Part shown: piece by piece, positions 17,632 to 27,175 of the stretch
How positions within the stretch are numbered: the stretch's first letter is position 1
How the letters are laid out: each line of letters starts with the position of its first letter
From: Paraburkholderia sp. BL10I2N1
Lineage (GTDB): Bacteria > Pseudomonadota > Gammaproteobacteria > Burkholderiales > Burkholderiaceae
Length of the DNA: 64,000 bases
Direction: 5' to 3'
Assembly (NCBI RefSeq): GCF_004361815.1
Contig: NZ_SNWA01000002.1
Location: forward strand, 1,798,001-1,862,000
Notes under the pieces: generated by a model
Database searches by the model: none
What the model was told of the DNA's origin: nothing
The model's input: the letters and a program-made list of their open reading frames with translations, nothing else
Program-made: the position numbers and the translations under genes

Positions 17632-18798
17632 ATGATGACAAGTCATACCCAGAAAGCGCCGCAGCCGTTCCGCAGCCTCTCGCCCGCCGTCATGCGGGCA
17701 TCCACGGTCGTATTCGATTCTCTGGCCGAATTTACGCGCCGTAAGGAGCGGCAACCGGACGGTTACAGCTATGGCATCACCGGGACGCCAACGGCTCGCG
17801 AACTGGAGCATCGCATCGCCGAACTTGAAGGCGGTGCGCATTGCGTGGTGACGCCCTCCGGTCAGTCCGCGCTGATGACGACCGTCATGGGTTTCGTGCG
17901 CGGTGGTGATCACCTGCTCGTGTCTGCTGCCTGCTACGGCGCGCTGAAGACGTTCGCGGAGAAGTGGCTGGCGCACTTCAACGTCGAGGTCGAAATGTAT
18001 CCGCCTGCGATCGGGACTGAGATTAGTCAGTACATCAAGCCCAACACGCGCATGATCTGCCTGGAGTCGCCGGGCACGGTGACAATGGAGATGCCCGACA
18101 TCCCGGCGATCGTCGAAGTCGCGAAACGTCATGGGGTATTGACGATGATGGACAACACCTGGGCAAGCCCGCTCGCTTTCAAGCCGCTCGAACACGGTGT
18201 GGACTTCAGCATCGAAGCCGCGACGAAATTTTTCGGCGGCCATTCTGATCTGCTGATGGGCTGCATCAGCATGAACGACGCGGATTACTACGCGAGCGTG
18301 CGCGAGACGCAGAGCATTCTCGGCCAGCAGACTAGTCCCGACGATTGCTTCCTCGTGATGCGCGGTCTGGCAACCCTGAAGCTCCGCTTCGCCGCCCAGA
18401 GCGCCTCGACGCTGCAGATTGCGAGGAAACTCGAACGCCACCCGGAAGTGAGCAAGGTGCTGTTCCCGGCGCTACAGTCCGACACCGGCCACGCCATCTG
18501 GAAGCGGGACTTTTTGAGCAGCGGGTGTCTCTTCTCCCTGATTCTCCAGCCCGCGCCAGCGGCCGCGTTCAGCGCGTTCTTCGATGCGCTCCAGCATTTC
18601 GCCATCGGTGCGAGCTGGGGGGGCGTGCATAGCCTCGCTGCCTTCTATCCGGCCCCGTTGCAGGCCGAGCGCGCATTCCCGCTGACCGACCAGCCTGTTG
18701 TGCGCCTTTCGATCGGGTTGGAGGATCCGGCGATGCTACTTGAAGACCTGTTTGCCGGTCTCGACGCATTCAAACGAACCCGCGTAGCCGGTACCTAG
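17632..18798 (+). CDS. metC: Cystathionine beta-lyase-like PLP enzyme (Cys/Met metabolism family)
   Basis: 388 residues, normal for the trans-sulfuration family. Landmarks: SGQSALMTTVMGF, CYG near residue 102, the PLP-contacting D174-N175 in MMDNTWASPL, and the Schiff-base lysine K199 in EAATKFFGGHSDLLMG. The gene could start at either of two adjacent ATGs. Known members cleave cystathionine or related thioethers to homocysteine, pyruvate and ammonia. Its place before an amino-acid ABC importer suggests breakdown of an imported sulfur amino acid (inference), so the metC label may describe family rather than true biosynthetic role. Confidence 0.85.
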   Translation: MMTSHTQKAPQPFRSLSPAVMRASTVVFDSLAEFTRRKERQPDGYSYGITGTPTARELEHRIAELEGGAHCVVTPSGQSALMTTVMGFVRGGDHLLVSAACYGALKTFAEKWLAHFNVEVEMYPPAIGTEISQYIKPNTRMICLESPGTVTMEMPDIPAIVEVAKRHGVLTMMDNTWASPLAFKPLEHGVDFSIEAATKFFGGHSDLLMGCISMNDADYYASVRETQSILGQQTSPDDCFLVMRGLATLKLRFAAQSASTLQIARKLERHPEVSKVLFPALQSDTGHAIWKRDFLSSGCLFSLILQPAPAAAFSAFFDALQHFAIGASWGGVHSLAAFYPAPLQAERAFPLTDQPVVRLSIGLEDPAMLLEDLFAGLDAFKRTRVAGT

Positions 18799-18837
18799 TA
18801 TTTTTCCGTTCAACTTACCTGGATTAGTGAGTACGAG

Positions 18838-19677
18838 ATGAAAGCAATCAATGGATGGAGACGCGCTCTCACGGCAGTGAGTTTCGTGGCACTTTGCACG
18901 GCGTTCAGCTTTCCCGCTGCTGTGCAAGCGGCAGACCTGCTTGCGCAGGCGAAGGCGAGCGGCACACTGCGCGTGGCCAACACTCAGAGCAGTCCGCCGT
19001 GGAGCATGCTTGACGACAGCAATAATCCTGTTGGCTATGACGTCGCGATTGCAAAGGAAGTCGGCAAGCGCATTGGCGTGCCGAATGTAGTATTCGTCGC
19101 CGATTCGTTCAAGAACTTTGTGGAGGGGTTAAAGACGGGCAAGTATGACCTCGTCATGAACGATCTCACGCCTACGCCTGAACGCGAGCAACAGGTTGAT
19201 TTCGGCGATCCATACGGCGTGGAGGATTTCCGTATTTTCGTACCTGCCGGCAACACGGACATCAAGGGCAAAGACACGCTTAAAGGCAAGCGGGTGGGCG
19301 TGGTCACCGGCTCGAGCAATGAAACATGGGCACGAGCACACCTGAAAGACTCCGATATTCGTTCCTACGACAATGGGGCGCTCATCTTCAACGATCTGGG
19401 CAGTGGACGGATCGACGCGGTAATTATTTCTCACTTCGGCGGTATGAAGTATGCCAACGTCAACCACTTACCCGTGAAGGAAGTGGGCGACCCCTTGATC
19501 TATCAGCTGTCAGCGCCGGCTATCGTAAAAGGCCAACCGGCCCTGCGCGTAGCAGTCAATAAGGCGATCTCGGAAATGATGGCTGACGGGACGATTGAGG
19601 CCATTGCGAAGAAGTGGGTTGGGAGCGATTACGATATGGCAGGCATGATCGCGAAAGCCAAGGCGCAAAAGGATTAA
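18838..19677 (+). CDS. Amino-acid ABC transporter, periplasmic substrate-binding protein
   Basis: 279 residues with a cleavable signal peptide (about 1-31, ending AVQAADL). The family-3 solute-binding fold is clear: SGTLRVANTQSSPPWSMLDDSNNPVGYDVAIAKEVGKRIG, and GKRVGVVTGSSNETWA in the hinge region. It captures an amino acid, probably sulfur-containing given the lyase gene 39 bases upstream. It is followed by permease and ATPase genes with a 2-base gap and a 4-base overlap, forming one transporter. Confidence 0.92.
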   Translation: MKAINGWRRALTAVSFVALCTAFSFPAAVQAADLLAQAKASGTLRVANTQSSPPWSMLDDSNNPVGYDVAIAKEVGKRIGVPNVVFVADSFKNFVEGLKTGKYDLVMNDLTPTPEREQQVDFGDPYGVEDFRIFVPAGNTDIKGKDTLKGKRVGVVTGSSNETWARAHLKDSDIRSYDNGALIFNDLGSGRIDAVIISHFGGMKYANVNHLPVKEVGDPLIYQLSAPAIVKGQPALRVAVNKAISEMMADGTIEAIAKKWVGSDYDMAGMIAKAKAQKD

Positions 19678-19679
19678 TC

Positions 19680-20330
19680 ATGACCGAACTTTTCATGCGC
19701 TCGCTGCCGCTGTTGAGGAGCGCGGTGCTGATGACGATCTTTCTCGGCTTAACGTCGTTCGTGCTGGGCTCGACGCTGGGGTTGCTCGTCGCGCTAGCCC
19801 GTGTCTCGAGCATAGGCGTACTGCGCGCGTTTGCATTCGCATACGTATCCATCTTCCGTGGCACGCCGCTGCTCGTGCAGATACTGCTTATCTATTTCGG
19901 CTTGCCCCGGTACGGTCTGACACTTGACCCGGTTCCTGCCGCGCTCCTCGCGCTAACGCTGTTCTCGGCAGCGTATCTGAGCGAGAACTTCCGTTCCGGC
20001 ATCAACGCAGTGGACAAAGGCCAGTGGGAAGCTGCGATGTCGCTGGGCATGGGTTATTGGAAAGCCATGTCGCGGGTTATCCTCCCGCAGGGTCTGCGCG
20101 TCGCCATTCCGCCCGTAGGCAGCCGCCTGATTGCACTAATCAAAGATACGTCGCTCGCTTCGACCATCACGGTGGTGGAACTGACCCGCGTGGCCGACCA
20201 GGTCGGCGCATCCACCTTCCGCTACATGGAAATGTTCCTGATGGTCGGCATCATCTACTGGGGCATCAACCAGATTCTCACGATAGTCCAGACGGTGCTC
20301 GAGAATCGCTTGTCGAGGCGTTTTGTATGA
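19680..20330 (+). CDS. Amino-acid ABC transporter permease
   Basis: 216 residues from the ATG at 19680, two bases after the previous stop. About five membrane helices and the HisM-type EAA loop (GQWEAAMSLGMGYWKAMSRVILPQGLR, near residues 119-145) that docks to the ATPase. The N-terminus contains GTPLLVQILLIYFGLP, common to polar amino-acid permeases. It overlaps the ATPase gene by ATGA, implying translational coupling. Confidence 0.93.
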   Translation: MTELFMRSLPLLRSAVLMTIFLGLTSFVLGSTLGLLVALARVSSIGVLRAFAFAYVSIFRGTPLLVQILLIYFGLPRYGLTLDPVPAALLALTLFSAAYLSENFRSGINAVDKGQWEAAMSLGMGYWKAMSRVILPQGLRVAIPPVGSRLIALIKDTSLASTITVVELTRVADQVGASTFRYMEMFLMVGIIYWGINQILTIVQTVLENRLSRRFV

Positions 20331-21097
20331 ATACGGATAGCAGGACAATCGAAGTTCGTGGGCTTTCGAAGGCCTTCGGCGACAACCAGGTGTTGCGCGG
20401 CGTCGACTTCAGCGTATCGAAAGGCGAAGTTGTCGTGGTGATGGGGCCGTCCGGGTCGGGCAAGACCACGCTGCTGCGCTCACTGAATTTCCTCGAAATG
20501 CCGGATGCCGGCACCGTGACTGTGTGCGGCATTGATGTCGATTGCGCCGGTTCATCGAAACCGTCACGCGAGCATCAAAAGAAGATCCGCGCAATCCGCC
20601 AGCGCACGGCAATGGTGTTCCAGTCGTTCAACCTGTTTCCGCACAGGACAGCACTGGAAAACGTGATGGAAGGTCCGGTCAGCGTCAAGGGCGTTCCCCG
20701 CGCGCAGGCATCGGAGCGTGCAATGCACCTGCTGACACAGGTTGGCCTGGCGGCAAAAGCCAACGAGTATCCGGGACGGCTGTCCGGGGGGCAGAAGCAG
20801 CGCGTAGCGATCGCGCGTGCGCTCGCGATGGATCCGGAAGTCATACTCTTCGACGAGCCGACGTCCGCTCTCGATCCAGCGCTACGAGAGGATGTCCTAA
20901 ACGTAATGCGCGATGTCGCAAAACTGGGCATGACGATGCTGATCGTCACGCACGAAGTGCGGTTTGCGCGAGATGTTGCGGATCGGGTCGTTTTCATGGA
21001 CGGCGGCGTGGTTGCCGAAGACACGACACCGCAAGCCTTCTTTGGTGAGGGCTGCAGTCCACGCGCAAAGCAGTTCCTTCATCTGATCGAGACCTGA
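20327..21097 (+). CDS. Amino-acid ABC transporter ATP-binding protein
   Basis: 256 residues from the ATG at 20327, which overlaps the permease stop. Walker A is GPSGSGKTT, the signature is LSGGQKQRVAIARALA, and Walker B is VILFDEPTSALDP; the switch His is in LIVTHEV. This is the GlnQ/HisP type. It powers import by the preceding permease and binding protein. The operon seems to end here. Confidence 0.95.
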   Translation: MNTDSRTIEVRGLSKAFGDNQVLRGVDFSVSKGEVVVVMGPSGSGKTTLLRSLNFLEMPDAGTVTVCGIDVDCAGSSKPSREHQKKIRAIRQRTAMVFQSFNLFPHRTALENVMEGPVSVKGVPRAQASERAMHLLTQVGLAAKANEYPGRLSGGQKQRVAIARALAMDPEVILFDEPTSALDPALREDVLNVMRDVAKLGMTMLIVTHEVRFARDVADRVVFMDGGVVAEDTTPQAFFGEGCSPRAKQFLHLIET

Positions 21098-22112
21098 GCG
21101 TTGAGTACGCCGAGATAAATCGTCCCTGCGTACTGCGGGTCGCGCAGCGTTTCCATCCTGATAGCCCGAGGTGCAGGGACGGATTGCTCGAGCTGAAGGC
21201 GTCGTCCGCGAGAATCTCCATTTGAATCTAAGCCGCCGTACAAAGCGCGCGAAAACGATGTTGGCTCGGCCGATGAATCGAAGGCCGCCGTCGCTTTACC
21301 AAATGGTGACTCGTCGCTTATCAGGAGACATTCGCCATGCGACTGCGAAAGACTGTTTATGGCCGCACTCGGACCGATGATGCGGGTCTGTTCAGGCACC
21401 AACCCGATGCACGGAAGTGCGGACATCGACCATCGGCTAACGCCCCCGGTTCGCTGGCATACCGGCCTCAGGGATCGCAGGGGCGAGCATTCGTAACAAC
21501 TTAGGCCAGTCGCACCAACTCCGTCGCCCAGTCGCAAAACTGTGGCGCCAGTCTCACGTACTCTGGCGTCCTACGGCAGCATCCTGCGGGATAGGAAAAA
21601 CCCTACACTAAAAAAATGAACTTCTTGTCCGTTAATACGGAAAGCGGCGGTGTCTGAACCGATCCACAATCCCCGCCAGAGCGACACCATGACAGGCAAG
21701 ATGCTCCTTCACGACTGGATTCCCTCGACGCTCACAGGAGACAGCGGCCGCACGACGACGCGTGCCCGCTCGCCTATGCTGGAGGCTCCATGCAGCCGCG
21801 AACGGTCGTCGTTTGCTGATGATATGGCTTGCGCGCATATCCCCACCGGTTCGCGCGCCTATGCAAAGAGCATGGGCCGCGCTACGGCTCATGCGGAACA
21901 ACGACATTGCATTCGCCTTGAACCGCAAGCCTTCCGAATTTCTGATCAAGCGCGCCAATCTGGGGCATTGCATATTGCGAAGGCCACGGAAAACCATACG
22001 TTCCGGTTCGCGACGACCGATTCATCGAGCCGGGACCTCGGTGCGCTGTAGAAATGTTTTTGCACGCGTCCGAACTGGAGCATGATCGGCTAACGGCCCG
22101 TATCGCGATCGT
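21098..22112. other. 1-kb stretch without a recognised gene
   Basis: Frames on both strands (for example 21079-21537 minus and 21650-22051 plus) lack domains, signals and good ribosome sites. Composition is lower in GC and codon bias is absent. It may be decayed coding or mobile DNA between two intact operons; I could not identify any source. Confidence 0.4.
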
Positions 22113-24572
22113 GTGCGCCATGTACGTATTAACGAAACACCTGGCAGAACAGGCATCAAATTGAAACTGTCGCGTTTAAGCCGTTCGATTCCCGGGAGCG
22201 GCACGCCAAGCGTCCCTTTGAGCGACGGCGCCACGCCGCCGCAGAACCAGCTTTTTCTGTCGTACTTCGTCGGCTGGCACGCGCGCTACCAGGGAACCGG
22301 TGCAGCGGAGACGCTGATCAGCGCTGCCGCTGCGTTCGGTGCGGGCGCACTGAGCCTGTACGCCCCCGTGTGGTCGCTGTTTCCCGAGAGCCTGCCACGA
22401 AGCGCGAGTCTGGCAAGCGCCATCGCAGTGGGCACCGTCGTCTTCATTGCCGCCTATCGGACCCAGGCCAGCAAGCGCTCCCGGCAGATGGCGACAGGCA
22501 AGCTGGCCTCCGCGCTGCTCGACACGAACCGGGAATGCATGAAGCTGCTCGACGTCAATGGACGCATGCTGCGCATTTCCGAATACGGCGCGACGCTGAT
22601 GGACGCGCCCTCACCGCTCGAACTGGCGGGGGCCGACTGGCTCAGCTTCTGGAAAGGCGCCGACAGCGTGGCGGCCAGGGCCGCCTTCGACGACGTGCTG
22701 GCGGGCCGGGACGCGTCGTTTCGCGCGCTTTGTCACACGACGACCGGGCGGCCGAAATGGTGGGACAGCCGCTTGACGCCGGTTCGCGACAGCGGCGGCA
22801 AAGTTGTTGCCGTGGTATGCGCATCGTCCGACATCACCGACGAAGCCGAACTGCTGACGCAGTTGCAGGCGAAAAATGCGCTGATGTCGGAGATGGAAGC
22901 GCACATGCCCATCGTGTTCTATTCGTACAGTGCGAACTTCGACTATTTTCACTACATCACGGCAGGCTGCACAAAGGTGTTCGGTCTGGAACCGGCGGTT
23001 TTCGTCAAGGATCCATCCGCCTGGATGAAGCTGATTGTCGCCGCCGATCTCGAGCCGCTGCTTGCCGAAATGAACCGCATCGTCAGGGAATCGACGGACG
23101 GACGGGCGCAATACCGCATCCGGAAGGCCGACGGATCCTTGCGCTGGTTGCGCAGCACCGGTTATCCGGTCAGCGATGAGAACGGCAGGGTATTGCGCAT
23201 CGTCGGCATCACCGAGGACATCACCGCCGAGCAGGAGCGGATCATGGCCCTCGACCGGCTCGCCTACACCGACTCGCTCACCGGGCTCGCCAATCGGGCG
23301 GCGCTGCTGCGGGAGCTAGAGGCGCGCTGCACGGCAGGCAAGCCGTTCGGCCTCATGTTCGTCGACCTCGACCGCTTCAAGGTGCTCAACGACACGCTCG
23401 GCCATGTGGCGGCTGACCACCTGCTGCATAGCGTCGGCTGCGTAATCAGGAAGGCGCTTCCCGGCGATGCCTTCGTCGCCCGGCTGGGCGGCGACGAATT
23501 CGCTGTGCTGATCGGCAGCGTGCCGGACAAAGCGGGGCTCGGGCGGCTGGCCGGGTCTTTGCTGGCCGACCTGTCGCGCAGCCACCTCGAACACCGCGTC
23601 GGCGTGTTCACGACGGCGTCCATCGGCATCTCGCAGTTTCCGGATCACGGCGCCAATCCCGAAACGCTGCTGAGCAGCGCGGACGTCGCGATGTACGCCG
23701 CCAAAAAGGCCGGCCGCAACAGCTTCCAGTTCGCCGGCAAGGAAGCCGCGGCGACCATCGACGATTTCGAACTCGAGCGCGATTTGCCCGAAGCGCTGGT
23801 GTCCAGCCAGTTCCTGCTTCACTTCCAGACTATCCATGAGCCGGCCACGCTCGCCGTGTGCGGTGTCGAGGCCTTGATCCGCTGGCGGCATCCCACGCGC
23901 GGCCTGATCCCGCCGGGCGTATTCATTCCGATCCTCGAAGAAACGGGATTTATCGCCGATGTCGGCGTGTGGGTGCTCGACAGCGCGCTGAGCCAGCTGG
24001 CCGCGTGGCGACGTGCGGGCGCTACGGGTCTTTGCATGTCGGTGAACGTGTCGGCGAGGCAGCTCGCCGACGATGTCATCGTGAGAGAGGTCGAGCGCGC
24101 GCTGAAGCAATACGGCGTGCCCGCTGATCAACTCGAAATCGAGCTGACCGAAACGGCGCTGATGCAAAACCCGTCCAAGGCGCAAAAGACGGTCAACGCG
24201 CTGAAGCGGCTCGGCGTGCGGATCGCCATTGACGATTTCGGCACCGGCTATTCAAGCCTGATCTACCTGGCCGACTTCGCGCCTGAGACGCTGAAAATCG
24301 ACCGCCATTTCACCTCGAAGATCGCCCACGACGCCGCGACCCAGACCATCGTCGAAGGCATCATTGGCCTGTCGCGCAAACTGGGTATCAAGGTCGTCGC
24401 CGAAGGCGTCGAGGAGCAGGAGCAACTTGACATTCTGCGGCAGGTGCAATGCGACTATGTGCAGGGTTACCTCCTGAGCAGGCCACAACCGCCCGAGGCG
24501 CTGACCGACGCAATCAGCTCCGCCGAGGCCAGCGAAAGAGACACGTCGCGCGGCACCAGCAACGTGACCTGA
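22113..24572 (+). CDS. Membrane PAS-GGDEF-EAL bifunctional c-di-GMP protein
   Basis: About 819 residues from a GTG at 22113; a TTG at 22161 is another possible start. Two membrane helices lie near residues 65-115, then two PAS/PAC regions (about 140-250 and 265-375), a GGDEF domain with intact GGDEF at 459-463, and an EAL domain with intact EAL at 586-588 plus ELTE, DDFGTGYSS and EGVE motifs. The inhibitory RxxD site expected five residues before GGDEF reads LPGD, so feedback inhibition is likely lost. It can in principle make and break cyclic di-GMP; net direction unknown. It stands alone. Confidence 0.9.
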   Translation: MRHVRINETPGRTGIKLKLSRLSRSIPGSGTPSVPLSDGATPPQNQLFLSYFVGWHARYQGTGAAETLISAAAAFGAGALSLYAPVWSLFPESLPRSASLASAIAVGTVVFIAAYRTQASKRSRQMATGKLASALLDTNRECMKLLDVNGRMLRISEYGATLMDAPSPLELAGADWLSFWKGADSVAARAAFDDVLAGRDASFRALCHTTTGRPKWWDSRLTPVRDSGGKVVAVVCASSDITDEAELLTQLQAKNALMSEMEAHMPIVFYSYSANFDYFHYITAGCTKVFGLEPAVFVKDPSAWMKLIVAADLEPLLAEMNRIVRESTDGRAQYRIRKADGSLRWLRSTGYPVSDENGRVLRIVGITEDITAEQERIMALDRLAYTDSLTGLANRAALLRELEARCTAGKPFGLMFVDLDRFKVLNDTLGHVAADHLLHSVGCVIRKALPGDAFVARLGGDEFAVLIGSVPDKAGLGRLAGSLLADLSRSHLEHRVGVFTTASIGISQFPDHGANPETLLSSADVAMYAAKKAGRNSFQFAGKEAAATIDDFELERDLPEALVSSQFLLHFQTIHEPATLAVCGVEALIRWRHPTRGLIPPGVFIPILEETGFIADVGVWVLDSALSQLAAWRRAGATGLCMSVNVSARQLADDVIVREVERALKQYGVPADQLEIELTETALMQNPSKAQKTVNALKRLGVRIAIDDFGTGYSSLIYLADFAPETLKIDRHFTSKIAHDAATQTIVEGIIGLSRKLGIKVVAEGVEEQEQLDILRQVQCDYVQGYLLSRPQPPEALTDAISSAEASERDTSRGTSNVT

Positions 24573-24594
24573 CCTGACAGACACGCGCGCCGGC

Positions 24595-25512
24595 TCACGC
24601 GAACATGTCGATACCCTTGACCAGCCGCTCCGAGAGCCGCGGCTGGCGCAACTGTTCGAGCCACCATTGCAGCGCGCGTCCTTCGTGGTCGCCACGCCAG
24701 GCAACGTACAACACGTTCGGTTCGCGCGGGTCGGCGGTCGGCTTCTCCACCAGTTCACCGCGTTTGAGCAGTGATGCAACGCGATGGCGCGGCAGCCAGC
24801 CGACGCCAAGCCCGTCGCGCTGCGCCAGCACCTTCGCGCGCATGGCCGGCACGGCTAGCGCCGGCTGCCCGCCGACCACGCCGTAGGCCCGGCCTGCCGT
24901 TCTGCGCGACGAATCCGCCACCACGACGGCCCGATGCGCGACGATCTGCTCGCGCTTCAGTGGCCCCTCGACGGCCGCCAGCGGGTGGCGCGGCGACACC
25001 GCAAACACCCAGTCCATTACGCCGAGTTCGAACCAGCGCAGCCCGGGAATCGCCGGCGGCTCGTTGGTTGCACCGACGATCAGGTCCGCGCGCCCGTCGC
25101 GCAGCGCTTCCCACGTGCCGGCGAGCACCTCGTGCTTAAAACGCAGCATGACGCCGGATTGCAGGGCGTCGAAGGCCTTCACGACCGGCATCAAGAACTC
25201 GAATTCGAGAATTTCGTCGGTCACGATCCACAGCCGGTCCTCCCAGCCGCTCGCGATCTGGCGGACGCGCTGCGTCATCCGCGACACGTCCTGCATCAGC
25301 CGTGCCGCCTCTTCCGCCAACATGTGGCCAGCCGGCGTGAGCTGCAGACGGTAGCGCCGGCGGTCGAACAGCAACGCGTCGAAGCGGGTTTCGAGCTGCC
25401 GGACCGCATGCGACACCGTCGAAGGCGCCTTGCCGAGCCGCGCCGCCGCTCGCGACAGGCTGCCGCTTTCCCGGATCGCCTCCAGTAAGGCCAGTTCTTC
25501 CTCAGACAACAT
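24595..25512 (-). CDS. LysR-family transcriptional regulator
   Basis: 305 residues from the ATG at 25512, which fits the normal LysR N-terminus (LSEEELALLEAIRESGSLSRAAARLGKAPSTVSHAVRQLE). The co-inducer domain follows from about residue 90 and ends in a stretch typical of the YhjC/YafC type. It is divergent from a broken alpha/beta hydrolase gene with 127 bases between, the usual layout of regulator and target, so it may have lost its target. Confidence 0.88.
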   Translation of the reverse strand: MLSEEELALLEAIRESGSLSRAAARLGKAPSTVSHAVRQLETRFDALLFDRRRYRLQLTPAGHMLAEEAARLMQDVSRMTQRVRQIASGWEDRLWIVTDEILEFEFLMPVVKAFDALQSGVMLRFKHEVLAGTWEALRDGRADLIVGATNEPPAIPGLRWFELGVMDWVFAVSPRHPLAAVEGPLKREQIVAHRAVVVADSSRRTAGRAYGVVGGQPALAVPAMRAKVLAQRDGLGVGWLPRHRVASLLKRGELVEKPTADPREPNVLYVAWRGDHEGRALQWWLEQLRQPRLSERLVKGIDMFA

Positions 25513-25639
25513 GTTCAACTCCGTCGAACGAGTTGGTCGGGAAAATCGTACGGCAAAAGGTGGGCGCCAGTCCACCATGACATCACGTCAACAGAATGTC
25601 CTCCAGCAAAACGCTGGCCCGTCATCGGAGAAACCTGTT

Positions 25640-26628
25640 ATGAGCCTGTTCACTCAAGTCACACAGCGTGTGGGCGCCGCTGCTTTGCTTGCCGGCGCAC
25701 TACTTGTCCACCTCGCACGCGGCGACGAATCCGCCCATCGAGAGTCATTCGATCAACGCGAACGGTATCGAGCTGCACTATCTCGAAGCCGGAAAGGGCG
25801 GCGAAACGCCCGTCGTGCTGCTGCACGGCTACGCCGAATCGAGCCACATGTGGCCGCCGCTGATCAAAGCGCTGGACGACCGCCGCGTCGTGCTCGCGCC
25901 GGACCTGCCCGGCCCGCGGGTCAATCGTCGATGCCGGAAACCGGCTATGACAAGAAAGCCATGGCGCAGGACATCCATGCGATGGTTCGGCAACTCGGCT
26001 ACCGCAAGGTGAAGATTGTCGGCCACGACATCGGCCTGATGGTCGCCTATGCGTACGCGGCGCAATTTCCGGACGAAGTCGAAAGCATCACGCTGATGGA
26101 TGCGTTCCTGCCGGGCGTCGGCGACTGGCAGAAGGTCTGGCTGCTGCGCGACAAATGGCACTTCAACTTCTACGGCGAAACGCCGCTGAAGCTGGTGCAG
26201 GGTCGCGAGCGGACCTACTTCGAGCACTTCTGGAACGACATCGCCGCCGATCCGTCGCACGGGCTGTCGGAAGCCGATCGCCGGCGCTACGCCGCCGAAT
26301 ACGCTCGACCGTGCCGGATGCGCGCGGGTTTCGAATACTTCCACGCGTTCCCGCAGGACGCTGAAGACTTCGCCGGCTTCGCGAAAACGCCCCTGCCGAT
26401 GCCTATGCTGGTTCTTGCCGGTGAAAGGCGTCCGGCAGTTTCCTGATCGACCAGGCACGTCTGGTCGACAACAACGTGCAGGGCGTGATCATCAAGGGAT
26501 CGGGGCACTGGCTGATGGAGGAAGCGCCAGAGCAGACGATTCCGGCGATCGTCCAGTTCATCGACGCACCGCCGGCGCAGCAGGCCGCGCAGGAAGCGGC
26601 AGGTACACGCAGTAGCGACAGGGACTGA
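25640..26628 (+). pseudogene. Alpha/beta hydrolase (epoxide-hydrolase-like), three frameshifts
   Basis: The protein is recoverable only by changing frame three times. A signal peptide starts at the ATG 25640 (MSLFTQVTQRVGAAALLAGALL). A second frame from about 25710 gives INANGIELHYLEAGKGG, VVLLHGYAESSHMW and LAPDLPG. A third from about 25925 gives QSSMPETGYDKKAMAQDI and VKIVGHDIGLMVAYAYA (nucleophile Asp). A fourth from about 26427 gives SGSFLIDQARLVDNN and KGSGHWLMEEAPEQ (catalytic His) and ends at TGA 26626-26628. Each break looks like a single-base indel in a G/C or A run. Either a recent pseudogene or sequencing error; catalytic residues are otherwise intact. Confidence 0.8.
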
Positions 26629-26640
26629 GACGACAAAGCG

Positions 26641-27132
26641 CTAAAGCGCACTCCCCCAACGCTCGGCGAGCGTCTCATGCAACAGCGCGCGCACCGTCTC
26701 GACGGCAACTTCGTTCTGCCTGTCATCGCTGGTGATCGCATGAAGCGACGCGAAGGCGCATCGATGACCGCAGACTGAACCAAGCCAGTCGAGCGATCTC
26801 GCCGACTGCGTGCAAAGCAGAAGCCGGCACGATGCCGACAGCAGCGCGAGCAGGCCGTCAATTCGCCGCTGTCCTCGGCGCTCGGCCCGGACTGCACCCA
26901 GGCATGAAGACATCCAGGCGAGCCTCTGCTGCTCGGGTGCGTCGAGATGGAGCAAAGCGAACTGCGGCACATCGCCAAAGCGCTCGATCAACGCGGCGCG
27001 AACCGCGCGCGGTGTGGTGTTATCCGTCACCGCGCACACCTGCGTAAGCGGCGACGGCGGCTGAACCCAGATCCCTGCTCCAGGCTCATGGTCGTAACCG
27101 TGCTCATCTGAAGTTTCAGTCAGCGGGTCCAT
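26641..27132 (-). CDS. Hypothetical protein downstream of acdS (163 aa)
   Basis: No family recognised. The start is well supported by GGAGG five bases before the ATG, and the gene begins 43 bases after the acdS stop on the same strand, so it is probably co-transcribed with ACC deaminase. The sequence has a Cys-containing, Leu-rich middle (LLALLSASCRLLLCTQSARS) and no signal peptide. The low frequency of Lys and the high Arg/Ala content leave some chance that it is a chance frame. Confidence 0.5.
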   Translation of the reverse strand: MDPLTETSDEHGYDHEPGAGIWVQPPSPLTQVCAVTDNTTPRAVRAALIERFGDVPQFALLHLDAPEQQRLAWMSSCLGAVRAERRGQRRIDGLLALLSASCRLLLCTQSARSLDWLGSVCGHRCAFASLHAITSDDRQNEVAVETVRALLHETLAERWGSAL

Positions 27133-27175
27133 CAGTGCCTCCGTCGTTCGATCAGGGCGCGCTCGCCAACAGGCT

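Noticed and set aside
21079..21537. 152-residue frame on the minus strand in the 1-kb gap
   Set aside because: No ribosome site, no domain, and unusual amino-acid mix; might be a mobile-element relic but this could not be supported.
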